A stretch of DNA of 64,000 nucleotides from contig NZ_JARFYM010000011.1 in assembly GCF_030272705.1 (NCBI RefSeq), forward strand, positions 99,796 to 163,795, written 5' to 3'. Under the pieces are notes generated by a model, which saw only the letters and a list, made by a program, of their open reading frames with translations, searched no databases and was not told where the DNA came from. The translations under genes and the position numbers were made by a program. Shown piece after piece: positions 7,931 to 16,639 of the stretch (positions are counted from its first letter, which is position 1; every line of letters starts with the position of its first letter). The stretch is from Rhizobium mayense. Its GTDB lineage: Bacteria; Pseudomonadota; Alphaproteobacteria; Rhizobiales; Rhizobiaceae.

Positions 7931-9141
7931 GTTCGGCCAACCCAGCCACAGCCACGGAAACCAGCAACGTCGTTTCCATCGGCGACCATATCCGCAACAA
8001 TATTCGCGAATACGGCATGTTGATCGCGCTCGTCGTCATCATGCTGCTGTTCCAGTATCTCACGAACGGCGTTCTGTTCAGGCCGCAGAACCTGACCAAC
8101 ATCGTGCTGCAGAATTCGTTCATCGTCATCATGGCGCTGGGCATGCTGCTGGTCATCGTGGCCGGGCATATCGACCTGTCCGTCGGCTCCGTCGTTGGTT
8201 TCGTCGGTGCCGTTGCCGGCGTGCTCGTCGTGCAGATGCATATGAATCTTGCGGCCGCGACGGTCATTTGTCTTCTGATGGGTGCCGCGGTCGGCGCCTG
8301 GCACGGATATTTCATCGCCTACCACCGCATTCCGTCGTTCATCGTCACGCTCTCGGGCATGCTGGTTTTCCGTGGCTTGACCTATGCGATCATCAACACG
8401 ACCGGCAACGGCAGCAGCATCGGCCCGTTCCCGCCAGCGTTCCAGATCGTGGCAACGGGCTTCATTCCCGACTTCATCGATATGGGCACCATCCGTTCCA
8501 CGTCGATTTTCCTGACCATCGCTATCCCGATCGTCATGTTCCTCCTCTCATGGCGTCGCCGCAATGTTAACGAACAGCATGGCATCGACGTCGAGCCGTT
8601 CAGCTTCTTCCTTGGTCAAAACCTGGTTGTAGCTGCTGCAACGATCTTCATCGGCTACCAGATCTCCTCGTATCGCGGTTTGCCGAATGTTCTGGTTCTC
8701 ATGCTGCTGCTGATCGCTCTCTACAGCTTCGCCACGCAGCGCACCACGATCGGACGCCGCATCTATGCGATGGGCGGTAACGAGAAGGCGACGAAGCTTT
8801 CGGGTATCGATACCCGCCGCCTGACGTTCTACACTTTCATCAACATGGGCATCCTTGCCAGCATCGCCGGCATCATCATTGCCACGCGCCTGAACTCGGC
8901 AACCGCCAAGGGTGGCGACGGTCTGGAGCTCGACGTGATCGCGGCCTGCTTCATCGGCGGCGCTTCGGCGTCAGGCGGCGTCGGCAAGGTGACGGGCGCC
9001 GTCATCGGCGCCTTGATCATGGGCGTGCTTAACCAGGGCATGTCCATCCTTGGCTATCAGACGGACTCGCAGAAGATGATCAAGGGTGCGGTCCTGCTCG
9101 CAGCCGTGTTCATCGACGTCTACAATAAGAACAAGGGCTGA
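7927..9141 (+). CDS. gguB: Sugar ABC transporter permease GguB
   Basis: A 404-aa integral membrane permease of the CUT2 / BPD_transp_2 family with about ten hydrophobic segments. The [20 protein letters not shown] segment near residues 77-96 is the hallmark of ribose/xylose-type permeases, and [20 protein letters not shown] lies near the C-terminus. It forms the inner-membrane channel for the ChvE-GguA system. It starts inside the gguA stop. The stop codon is buried in a 10-bp-stem hairpin (9136-9158). Confidence 0.95.
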   Translation: MSSANPATATETSNVVSIGDHIRNNIREYGMLIALVVIMLLFQYLTNGVLFRPQNLTNIVLQNSFIVIMALGMLLVIVAGHIDLSVGSVVGFVGAVAGVLVVQMHMNLAAATVICLLMGAAVGAWHGYFIAYHRIPSFIVTLSGMLVFRGLTYAIINTTGNGSSIGPFPPAFQIVATGFIPDFIDMGTIRSTSIFLTIAIPIVMFLLSWRRRNVNEQHGIDVEPFSFFLGQNLVVAAATIFIGYQISSYRGLPNVLVLMLLLIALYSFATQRTTIGRRIYAMGGNEKATKLSGIDTRRLTFYTFINMGILASIAGIIIATRLNSATAKGGDGLELDVIAACFIGGASASGGVGKVTGAVIGALIMGVLNQGMSILGYQTDSQKMIKGAVLLAAVFIDVYNKNKG

Positions 9142-9210
9142 TCGCTACGCGATCAGCCGAGGCTTTAAAACCAAATCCATGACAGAGTCCGGCTCTCGAC
9201 GAGAGCCGGA
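9136..9210 (+). repeat. Two tandem hairpins in the gguB-gguC spacer
   Basis: Hairpin 1 (9136-9158): GGCTGATCGC-TAC-GCGATCAGCC, a perfect 10-bp stem that covers the gguB stop. Hairpin 2 (9188-9210): TCCGGCTCTCG-A-CGAGAGCCGGA, a perfect 11-bp palindrome. Neither has a U-run, so they look like mRNA-stabilising or processing structures that separate transporter from enzyme messages. Confidence 0.6.
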
Positions 9211-9257
9211 ACGGTGATGTGCATCCGATCTCTGTCTGTTAGGAAAGGATGAAAGAC

Positions 9258-10256
9258 ATGCTCATCTCCCAGATCAAGGGTTCGAATGGCGAGATCGTCG
9301 TTGCGGTCCGCAATGGGCCCCGCGATGTTGCCAAGGCCGTCCTCAACGGCGGTAGCGTTTACCAGCTTGCAATGGAAGCTGCCGACAGCGGCAAGTCCCT
9401 CGTTTCCGTCATAGAAGCGCATGGGCTCGGCGAAGCGATCGATCTGGAAAAAGCCTATGCGGAAGGTCGTTTTCTGTCGCCGATCACTCATCCGGATGCC
9501 GCTCACCTGCATCTGACCGGCACCGGCCTGACGCATCTCGGTTCCGCCGCGACCCGCGATTCCATGCACAAGAAGACGACGGAAGCCGCCGAAGAGACGC
9601 TGACCGACTCCATGAAGATGTTCAAGATGGGCATCGAGGGCGGCAAGCCGAAGGCCGGCGAAAAGGGCGTCCAGCCCGAATGGTTCTACAAGGGTAATGG
9701 CTATGGCGCCGCTGCTCCGGGTGCAGCGCTTGTCTCTCCCTCCTTCGCGCTCGACGGCGGCGAAGAGCCGGAGATGGCCGGCATCTATGTCATCGCCAAG
9801 GATGGCACGCCGTTCCGCATCGGCTTTGCGCTCTCGAACGAATTTTCCGATCACGTCACCGAGCGGATCAATTACCTCTATCTCGCCCACTCCAAGCTGC
9901 GTCCGGCAAGCTTCGGTCCGGAAATCCGTATCGGTGCCGCACCTGAGGACATCAGGGGCACTTCACGCATCAAGCGTGGCGACAAGGTGATCTTCGAAAA
10001 GCCCTTCCTCTCGGGCGAAGCAAACATGTCGCATACCTTCGCGAATCTAGAATACCATCACTTCAAATATGGCCTGTTCCGCGTTCCCGGCGACGTCCAT
10101 GTCCATATGTTCGGCACGGCGACGCTCTCCTTCGCGGATGGCATCAAGCCGGAGGCGGGCGATGTCTTCGAAATCGAGGTAGCAGACTTCGGCCTGCCGC
10201 TGTGTAATCCGCTCGCTGTTGCCGCCGAGGAGAATGTAGCGGTTCGCCAGCTCTAA
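9258..10256 (+). CDS. gguC: GguC / AraD1-family protein (FAH superfamily)
   Basis: A 332-aa cytoplasmic protein, collinear with GguC of Agrobacterium. The C-terminal half carries fumarylacetoacetate-hydrolase-like features: GAALVSPSFALDGGEEPEMAG with the metal-binding acidic residues, NEFSDHVTER, and the HTFANLEYHHFKYG segment. GguC was first described as a gene of unknown function in the chvE operon. Its group is also called AraD1, and placement between a sugar importer and KGSA dehydrogenase plus L-arabonate dehydratase suggests it is the 2-keto-3-deoxy-L-arabonate dehydratase. That is inference. Start 9258 is chosen because AAGG lies 9 nt upstream; ATG at 9249 is possible. Confidence 0.88.
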   Translation: MLISQIKGSNGEIVVAVRNGPRDVAKAVLNGGSVYQLAMEAADSGKSLVSVIEAHGLGEAIDLEKAYAEGRFLSPITHPDAAHLHLTGTGLTHLGSAATRDSMHKKTTEAAEETLTDSMKMFKMGIEGGKPKAGEKGVQPEWFYKGNGYGAAAPGAALVSPSFALDGGEEPEMAGIYVIAKDGTPFRIGFALSNEFSDHVTERINYLYLAHSKLRPASFGPEIRIGAAPEDIRGTSRIKRGDKVIFEKPFLSGEANMSHTFANLEYHHFKYGLFRVPGDVHVHMFGTATLSFADGIKPEAGDVFEIEVADFGLPLCNPLAVAAEENVAVRQL

Positions 10257-10321
10257 TTGTCGAGGCCGGCTGCCTCCGCGCGGCCGGCTATTTCCAAGAA
10301 GATCCAGGGAGGCATGAAGCC

Positions 10322-11755
10322 ATGACCATTCATCAGAATCTGATCGCCGGCGAATGGACCGGCACGACAGGCGCCGAGAACATCAACCCATCTGATACCA
10401 ACGAGGTTGTTGGTCTCTATGCCAGCGCCAGCGTCCAGGACGTGGCGGATGCCATCGCGGCGGCCAAGGCCGCCTTTCCCGCCTGGTCGCGTTCGGGCAT
10501 TCTTGAGCGCCATACCATCCTGAAGAAGGCTGGCGACGAGATCATGGCGCGCAAGGATGAGCTCGGCGCGCTGCTTGCCCGCGAAGAAGGCAAGACCTTG
10601 CCCGAGGCAATTGGCGAGACGATCCGTGCCGCCCAGATCTTCGAATTCTTCGCCGGCGAAGCGCTGCGCCTTGCAGGCGAGGTCGTTCCCTCGGTCCGCC
10701 CCAACATCGGCGTCGAGATCACCCGCGAGCCGCTCGGTGTTGTCGGCATCATCACGCCGTGGAACTTCCCGATCGCCATTCCGGCCTGGAAGATCGCGCC
10801 GGCGCTTTGCTATGGCAATACCGTCGTCTTCAAGCCGGCCGATCTCGTGCCCGGCTGTTCCTGGGCGATCGTCGATATCCTTCACCGCGCCGGTCTGCCG
10901 AAGGGCGTGCTGAACCTTGTCATGGGCAAGGGTTCGGTCGTCGGGCAGGCGATGCTCGACAGCCCAATTCTTTCCGGCATCACCTTCACCGGTTCTGTCG
11001 GCACCGGCAAACGGGTCGCGCTTTCATCAGTCGAACATGGCCGCAAGTACCAGCTCGAAATGGGTGGCAAGAACCCGATGGTCGTGCTTGACGATGCCGA
11101 CCTCACGGTTGCCGTCGAGGCCGCTGCCAATTCCGCATTCTTCTCGACCGGCCAGCGCTGCACGGCTTCGTCGCGCCTGATCGTCACCGAGGGTATCCAC
11201 GACAAGTTCGTGGCGGCTTTGACCGAGAAGCTGAAGGGGCTGAACGTCGACAATGCCATCAAGGCCGGCACCCATATCGGTCCCGTCGTCGACGCCAAGC
11301 AGTTGAAGACCGACACGGACTACATCGAGATCGGCAAGCAGGAGGGCGCCAAGCTCGCCTTCGGCGGCGAACTCATCAACCGCGAAACGCCCGGCTTCTA
11401 CCTGCAGCCGACGCTGTTTACCGAAGCCTCGAACCAGATGCGCATCAGCCGCGAAGAGATCTTCGGGCCGGTCGCTTCGGTCATTCGTGTGAAGGATTAC
11501 GAAGAAGCGCTCAGCGTTGCCAACGATACGCCGTTCGGCCTGTCTTCCGGCATTGCCACGACCAGCCTGAAGCACGCGACGCATTTCAAACGCAATACCG
11601 AAGCCGGCATGGTGATGGTGAACCTGCCGACGGCGGGCGTCGATTTCCACGTACCTTTCGGTGGCCGCAAGGGCTCGTCCTTCGGTCCGCGCGAGCAGGG
11701 CAAATACGCCGCCGAGTTCTTCACCACGGTCAAGACGGCTTACACGCTGGCCTGA
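10322..11755 (+). CDS. 2,5-dioxovalerate (alpha-ketoglutarate semialdehyde) dehydrogenase
   Basis: A 477-aa NAD(P)-dependent aldehyde dehydrogenase. Readable active-site residues are Asn148 in TPWNFP, Glu246 in QLEMGGKNP and Cys280 in STGQRCTASS. The sequence pattern and the neighbouring L-arabonate dehydratase point to oxidation of 2-oxoglutarate semialdehyde to 2-oxoglutarate, the last step of non-phosphorylative pentose and sugar-acid degradation. Generic succinate-semialdehyde dehydrogenase (GabD) is the main alternative. It lies 65 bp after gguC, same strand, and probably in the same transcript. Confidence 0.85.
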   Translation: MTIHQNLIAGEWTGTTGAENINPSDTNEVVGLYASASVQDVADAIAAAKAAFPAWSRSGILERHTILKKAGDEIMARKDELGALLAREEGKTLPEAIGETIRAAQIFEFFAGEALRLAGEVVPSVRPNIGVEITREPLGVVGIITPWNFPIAIPAWKIAPALCYGNTVVFKPADLVPGCSWAIVDILHRAGLPKGVLNLVMGKGSVVGQAMLDSPILSGITFTGSVGTGKRVALSSVEHGRKYQLEMGGKNPMVVLDDADLTVAVEAAANSAFFSTGQRCTASSRLIVTEGIHDKFVAALTEKLKGLNVDNAIKAGTHIGPVVDAKQLKTDTDYIEIGKQEGAKLAFGGELINRETPGFYLQPTLFTEASNQMRISREEIFGPVASVIRVKDYEEALSVANDTPFGLSSGIATTSLKHATHFKRNTEAGMVMVNLPTAGVDFHVPFGGRKGSSFGPREQGKYAAEFFTTVKTAYTLA

Positions 11756-11818
11756 TCATCGATTTCAAGGCCCAGGCGCGAGCGAGGCGGGCTGGGCGAC
11801 GCAAAGGGTACTGAGACT

Positions 11819-13564
11819 ATGAAGAAGAAAGCAGAATGGCCGCGCAAGTTGCGGTCCTACGACTGGTTCGGCGGCACCGGCAAGAACGCGATCATGCACC
11901 GTTCCTGGATGAAGAACCAGGGCTTGCCGGCAGACACGTTCGACGGCCGGCCGATCATCGGCATCTGTAATACCTGGTCTGAACTGACACCCTGCAACGC
12001 ACATCTGCGGGATCTCTCCGAGCGCGTTAAGCGCGGCGTTTACGAAGCCGGCGGTTTCCCAGTGGAATTCCCGGTTTTCTCGACTGGTGAAAGCACGCTG
12101 CGCCCGACGGCGATGATGTTCCGCAATCTGGCGGCGATGGACGTCGAAGAAGCGATCCGCGGCAACCCTGTCGACGGCGTCGTGCTGCTCGGCGGCTGCG
12201 ACAAGACCACCCCGAGCCTTTTGATGGGTGCAGCCTCCGTCGACATCCCGGTCATCCTCGTTTCCGGCGGCCCGATGCTGAACGGCAAGTGGCGGGGCAA
12301 GGATGTCGGCTCTGGCACGGCGGTCTGGCAGTTTTCGGAAATGGTCAAGTCCGGCGAGATGACGCTGGAAGAATTCATGGATGCGGAGCAGGGCATGGCC
12401 CGCTCGGCCGGCAGCTGTATGACGATGGGTACCGCCTCGACCATGGCGTCGATGGCCGAAGCCCTCGGCATGACCTTGCCGGGCAACGCCGCCATCCCCG
12501 CCGTCGATGCGCGTCGCCGCGTCATTTCGCAGCTTTCCGGCCGCCGAATCGTCGATATGGTCAAGGAAGACCTGAAGCCTTCCGATATCCTGACCAAAGA
12601 AGCCTTCGAAAACGCCATCCGCGTCAACGGCGCCGTCGGTGGTTCGACCAATGCCGTTCTGCATCTCCTGGCGCTTGCCGGCCGCGTCGGCGTCGATCTG
12701 TCGCTCGACGATTGGGATCGCCTTGGCCGTGAAGTACCGACCATCGTGAACCTGCAGCCTTCCGGCAAATATCTAATGGAAGAGTTCTATTATGCCGGCG
12801 GCCTGCCCGTCGTCATCAAGGCGGTCGGCGAGATGGGGCTGCTGCACAAGGATGCAATCACCGTCACCGGCGATAGCATTTGGGCCGGCGTCAAGGATGT
12901 CGTCAACTACAATGAAGACGTCATCGTGTCGCGCGAGAAGGCGCTGACGCAGTCCGGCGGCATCGCGGTTCTGCGCGGTAACCTGGCTCCAAAGGGCGCC
13001 GTTCTGAAGCCGTCCGCGGCTTCGCCGCATCTGATGCAGCACAAGGGCCGCGCCGTCGTCTTCGAAAGCATCGAGGACTACCACGCCCGCATCAACCGTG
13101 AAGACCTCGATATCGACGAGAACTGCATCATGGTGCTGAAGTATTGCGGTCCGAAGGGATATCCGGGCATGGCCGAAGTCGGCAACATGGGTCTGCCGCC
13201 GAAGGTGCTGAAGAAGGGCATCACCGACATGATCCGCATTTCCGATGCGCGCATGTCCGGCACGGCTTACGGCACCGTTATTCTGCATACGGCTCCGGAA
13301 GCTGCCGATGGCGGGCCTCTGGCGCTGGTTCAGAATGGTGACATGATCTCGGTCGACGTGCCGGCGCGCACGATCCAGCTCGAAGTCTCCGACGAAGAAC
13401 TCGCCAAGCGCCGCGCCGCCTGGGTTTCCCCGGTCAAGCCGCTCGTCGGCGGCTATGGTGGCCTCTACGTCAAGACCGTCATGCAGGCCGACACCGGCGC
13501 CGACCTGGACTTCCTGGTTGGCCCACGCGGCTCGGAAATCCCGAACGATCGCGATAGTCACTAG
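11819..13564 (+). CDS. araC: L-arabonate dehydratase (IlvD/Edd family)
   Basis: A 581-aa [2Fe-2S] dehydratase. Cys59 (ELTPCN), Cys127 (GGCDKTTP) and Cys200 (AGSCMTMG) match the cluster ligands of the characterised Rhizobium leguminosarum L-arabinonate dehydratase at the same positions, and Lys129 is the metal-site lysine. It converts L-arabonate to 2-keto-3-deoxy-L-arabonate. Members also act on D-fuconate or D-galactonate, so the substrate could be broader; dihydroxyacid dehydratase (IlvD) is unlikely given context. It sits last in the chvE-ggu-KGSADH series. The araC name follows the arabonate-pathway usage, not the AraC regulator. Confidence 0.88.
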   Translation: MKKKAEWPRKLRSYDWFGGTGKNAIMHRSWMKNQGLPADTFDGRPIIGICNTWSELTPCNAHLRDLSERVKRGVYEAGGFPVEFPVFSTGESTLRPTAMMFRNLAAMDVEEAIRGNPVDGVVLLGGCDKTTPSLLMGAASVDIPVILVSGGPMLNGKWRGKDVGSGTAVWQFSEMVKSGEMTLEEFMDAEQGMARSAGSCMTMGTASTMASMAEALGMTLPGNAAIPAVDARRRVISQLSGRRIVDMVKEDLKPSDILTKEAFENAIRVNGAVGGSTNAVLHLLALAGRVGVDLSLDDWDRLGREVPTIVNLQPSGKYLMEEFYYAGGLPVVIKAVGEMGLLHKDAITVTGDSIWAGVKDVVNYNEDVIVSREKALTQSGGIAVLRGNLAPKGAVLKPSAASPHLMQHKGRAVVFESIEDYHARINREDLDIDENCIMVLKYCGPKGYPGMAEVGNMGLPPKVLKKGITDMIRISDARMSGTAYGTVILHTAPEAADGGPLALVQNGDMISVDVPARTIQLEVSDEELAKRRAAWVSPVKPLVGGYGGLYVKTVMQADTGADLDFLVGPRGSEIPNDRDSH

Positions 13565-13600
13565 ACCTTGAACTCGTAAATTCGCTACGCCATAGGCAAT

Positions 13601-13625
13601 CCCGGCACTCACAAGGAGTGCCGGG
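13601..13625. terminator. Terminator-like hairpin between convergent genes
   Basis: A perfect 10-bp stem CCCGGCACTC / GAGTGCCGGG with loop ACAAG sits between the convergent arabonate dehydratase and SDR genes. No clear U-run follows on either strand, so it may be a bidirectional barrier. Confidence 0.55.
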
Positions 13626-13632
13626 AGAGCTA

Positions 13633-14382
13633 TCATACCTGAGCCCAGCCGCCATCGACGCACAATTCGCTGCCCGTCACGTAGGCCGAGTCATCGGAGG
13701 CGAGAAACAGGACGGCTTTTGCGATCTCGTCGACTGTGCCGCTGCGATGCATCGGAATTTGGGCGTGCACCTGAGTCTTCGTCTGCTCGATCATCTCCTC
13801 GCTTACCCCGGCTTTCCGCGCTTGATCGGTATCGATGTAACCAGGCGCCATGGCATTCACACGGATACCCTTTCCGGTCAGCTCGACGGTGAGCGAGCGT
13901 GCCAGCGAGCGGATGGCGGCTTTCCCCGCCGAATAGACGCTGACATATGGACGACCCTGTGTGCTCAGGGTTGAGGTGTTCAGGATTATCGAGCCGCCGG
14001 AAGTCATGAGCGGCAGAAGCTTCTGCACCGTAAAATAAGTCCCTTTGAACGTGTTAACGATCGTGAAATCGAATTCCTCTTCCGACATGTATTCAAACAT
14101 GTTCGGTCGTGCGCCGCCGGCGTTCGCAAAGACAATATCGACTCGACCATGCTTCCTGTTGACAAAATCGCGAAGCGCTTCGATGTCCGACATCCTGGAA
14201 ATATCACTGCGGATCGCGTCGGCACCATGCCCGATGCTTTGTGCCGCGGCGTCAAGTGTTGCCTGATCGCGGCCGGTAATAACGACCTTCGCGCCTTCGC
14301 GTGCAAACAGCTTGGCTGTTGCCAGTCCTATTCCTGAGTTGCCGCCGGTGATGACAGCGATCTTATCGTCCAATTTACCCAT
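13633..14382 (-). CDS. SDR-family oxidoreductase
   Basis: A 249-aa classical short-chain dehydrogenase. The cofactor motif TGGNSGIGLATA is at residues 12-23 and NAG is in FANAGG. The catalytic Ser, Tyr and Lys are in NTSTLS...YSAGK, although the usual spacing residue set is TSTLSTQGRPYVSVYSAGK. The C-terminus VTGSELCVDGGWAQV is typical. TGR after the second beta strand suggests NADP preference. The substrate is unknown. It is divergent from a TetR regulator with a 106-bp spacer, an arrangement in which the TetR usually represses the SDR in response to a small-molecule stress. Confidence 0.88.
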   Translation of the reverse strand: MGKLDDKIAVITGGNSGIGLATAKLFAREGAKVVITGRDQATLDAAAQSIGHGADAIRSDISRMSDIEALRDFVNRKHGRVDIVFANAGGARPNMFEYMSEEEFDFTIVNTFKGTYFTVQKLLPLMTSGGSIILNTSTLSTQGRPYVSVYSAGKAAIRSLARSLTVELTGKGIRVNAMAPGYIDTDQARKAGVSEEMIEQTKTQVHAQIPMHRSGTVDEIAKAVLFLASDDSAYVTGSELCVDGGWAQV

Positions 14383-14488
14383 ATCGTCTCCAATGCGTCT
14401 CTGAATGCGCCCGACTTAAACCGCACTATTGCTGGAGTGGCGGGCCAGAAGTTATATATGAAGCATCATTCAGGTTTTGGATTCGCTT

Positions 14489-15118
14489 ATGGGAAACGGC
14501 CTCCGACCACCGCTAAACCCTCGGAAATCCCCGCGTCAGGGCCGGTCCATCGCAACCGTGGACGCTATTTTCGAGGCGACTATTCAGGTTTTGTCCAACG
14601 ATGGGCTGATCCGTCTGACCACCACGCGCGTAGCGAATCGTGCAGGCGTTTCGGTAGGAACGCTGTACCAATATTTCCCGAACAAGCAGGCTTTGCTTTT
14701 CGCAGTGATGGAGCAAAACCTCGCAATGGTGGCCAGCGCCGTAGAGAAGGCGTGTGACGAGAACCTCCATGCTGGGATGGAGACGATCGCCGAGGCCGTG
14801 GTGAAAGCCTATCTGCAGGCGAAGATGGCGCAAGCCGAGATCTCTCCCGCCCTCTACCGCATCGCCTTGGAACTCGACGCGCGCGAGTTGATCGAGTTGG
14901 CAGCCCGGCGGAGTGCGGCGGCGATCGAAGAAGCGCTGTCCACCGCCAGCAATGGCCGCTTCGCCGATCCGAGCGTGATCGCCCAAACCCTGACCGCAGC
15001 GCTTTACGGAACGGTGCCGCCCTTCTGCCATCGGGTCATGCTCCCCACCGATGGTATCGAGGCCGAACGGCAGCTCACGGTCATGTTTCGCTCTTATCTC
15101 GTCGCACAGCAGAGCTAA
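14489..15118 (+). CDS. TetR/AcrR-family regulator
   Basis: A 209-aa repressor-type protein. The N-terminal HTH is near residues 20-65 (IFEATIQVLSNDGLIRLTT, RVANRAGVSVGTLYQYF, PNKQALLFAVME), and a C-terminal helical ligand domain follows. The start ATG (MGNGLRPP) is four codons after an in-frame TTG. It is divergently transcribed from the SDR gene and probably regulates it and itself. The ligand is unknown. Confidence 0.88.
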   Translation: MGNGLRPPLNPRKSPRQGRSIATVDAIFEATIQVLSNDGLIRLTTTRVANRAGVSVGTLYQYFPNKQALLFAVMEQNLAMVASAVEKACDENLHAGMETIAEAVVKAYLQAKMAQAEISPALYRIALELDARELIELAARRSAAAIEEALSTASNGRFADPSVIAQTLTAALYGTVPPFCHRVMLPTDGIEAERQLTVMFRSYLVAQQS

Positions 15119-15228
15119 GCGTCAATCCCGGTATGTGGAGGGGATTAAGGTGCGTGGTTCCCGCCGCACTGCTTTGATCAGCGGTCCATGATATACTGTC
15201 CATCTGATTGCATCTTTGGGGGATCATT

Positions 15229-15705
15229 ATGTCAACCCTGCAGACGGACACCTATCACCTCTTTGGCAATCTTTTTCGCTTCCATGCGCACAGCCCCGAT
15301 ACGGGTGGGGCTTATTGCCTTATCGAGACGCTGACGGCACCTGGGGCGGGCGCGCCGCCGAACAGGCATCCTGATGACGATGAGGCGTTTTATGTTCTGG
15401 AAGGCCTGTTCGAATTCATGGTCGACGGTGAAACGGTCCAGGCGCAAGCGGGCAGCTTCGTGAAGATACCGACGGGGGCCATTCATGCATTCCGCAATAT
15501 CGGTCCGGCGCCGGGACGACTTCTGATCATCAATTCGCCCGGTCGCGTTCACGACGGCTTCTTTACGGAAGCAGGCGAGCCGATGCCGCTAGGCACCTGC
15601 GACTTGCCGCCACCGGGCGGAAAGTTGCCGGATCTTCCGCGTGTGATTGAGATCGGGCGGCGCAACGGGCTGGAACTCCTGATGCCCCATGGCGAGGCGC
15701 ACTAA
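15229..15705 (+). CDS. Cupin-domain protein
   Basis: A 158-aa single-domain beta-barrel protein with cupin motif 1 around PPNRHPDDDEAFYVLEGLFEF and motif 2 around VKIPTGAIHAFRN. Residues His, Asp/Glu and His at the usual metal positions are present. The group includes quercetin dioxygenase-like and storage cupins; no substrate can be assigned. ATG at 15229 is chosen (GGGGGATC upstream); an in-frame ATG seven codons earlier lacks an SD. It stands alone between the TetR gene and a convergent operon. Confidence 0.8.
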   Translation: MSTLQTDTYHLFGNLFRFHAHSPDTGGAYCLIETLTAPGAGAPPNRHPDDDEAFYVLEGLFEFMVDGETVQAQAGSFVKIPTGAIHAFRNIGPAPGRLLIINSPGRVHDGFFTEAGEPMPLGTCDLPPPGGKLPDLPRVIEIGRRNGLELLMPHGEAH

Positions 15706-15808
15706 ACTCGAATATCCCAAGCAGTGATGCCTATGCCGAGGCGATCGGAAGCAGCGTGCTGTTTGGTGGCAATATCCCTTGCCGCAGCTAATCCCGGAGA
15801 ACCCGATA

Positions 15809-16627
15809 TCAGCTCTGGCTCTGGCTTTGTCCTTGGCTTGCCACTGTCACCTTGACCGAAAGGCTTTCCCCAGGCGTGCCGATACGCATGCCGGAGACGG
15901 GCGCGGCGTCGCGGTAGCAGAGGCCGGTGGCGATGCGAGCGTAGCGCGAGTCGGGGCAGACGTCGTTGGCCGGGTCGAAGCCGACCCAGCCGAGGCCGGG
16001 AATATGCGCTTCGGCCCAGGCATGGGTGGCGGTCTGCTCGGCAGTGCCTTCCATCAACAGGTAGCCGGAGACATAGCGGGCCGGGATCTGTAGCGCGCGG
16101 GCGCCGGCAATGAAGATGTGGGCGTGGTCCTGGCAGACACCGCTTTTATTTTCCAGCGCCTGTTCGGCGGTCGTTTCCGTGTCGCTGGTGCCGGGTTTGT
16201 ATTCCACCGTCCGGTGGATTGCGCCCATCAGAGCATGCATCTTGGCGAGTTCGTTATCGCCGGAAAGGCTGCGCAAGAGTTCCTTGGTCAGCTTGCCAGC
16301 CTTGGTGCGTGGTGTTTCCCTGAGGAAGAGCCAGCGCGGGCTGAAACCGCTATGCTGGCCCACCACGCCGTTCAGGTCCTGCGTTTCGATCTCGCCGGCG
16401 GCGATGATCCGGGTTGCTTCCTGTTGGCCGTCGAGCGAGACGAGCGTTACGCGATTGCCGTACTGGTCGTCGTATTCGACCTCCGGATGCGCGCCCTCGA
16501 CCGTCAGTTTCCAGTCGAGGACGGTCTGGCCAGGACCGGTGAGCGGCGTCAGCCGCAGTCGCTGCAACGAAAATTGCGACGGTTCGTCATAGCGGTATTC
16601 GGTGGTATGGCTGATCGTCAGTCTCAT
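15809..16627 (-). CDS. Transglutaminase-like cysteine-protease-fold protein
   Basis: A 272-aa protein with the N-terminal bacterial transglutaminase-like domain (MRLTISHTTEYRYDEPSQF) and a core transglutaminase-fold domain. The triad is visible: Cys in KSGVCQDHAHIF, His in THAWAEAHIPGLG and Asp in VGFDPANDVC. It is predicted cytoplasmic, with no signal peptide. It is the third gene of a tight operon with the alpha-E protein (12 bp away) and the permuted ATP-grasp protein. This trio is widespread and has been proposed to make or process a peptide-like product, but no substrate is known. The tail is QSQSQS low complexity. Confidence 0.88.
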   Translation of the reverse strand: MRLTISHTTEYRYDEPSQFSLQRLRLTPLTGPGQTVLDWKLTVEGAHPEVEYDDQYGNRVTLVSLDGQQEATRIIAAGEIETQDLNGVVGQHSGFSPRWLFLRETPRTKAGKLTKELLRSLSGDNELAKMHALMGAIHRTVEYKPGTSDTETTAEQALENKSGVCQDHAHIFIAGARALQIPARYVSGYLLMEGTAEQTATHAWAEAHIPGLGWVGFDPANDVCPDSRYARIATGLCYRDAAPVSGMRIGTPGESLSVKVTVASQGQSQSQS

Positions 16628-16639
16628 AATGTGATCCGC

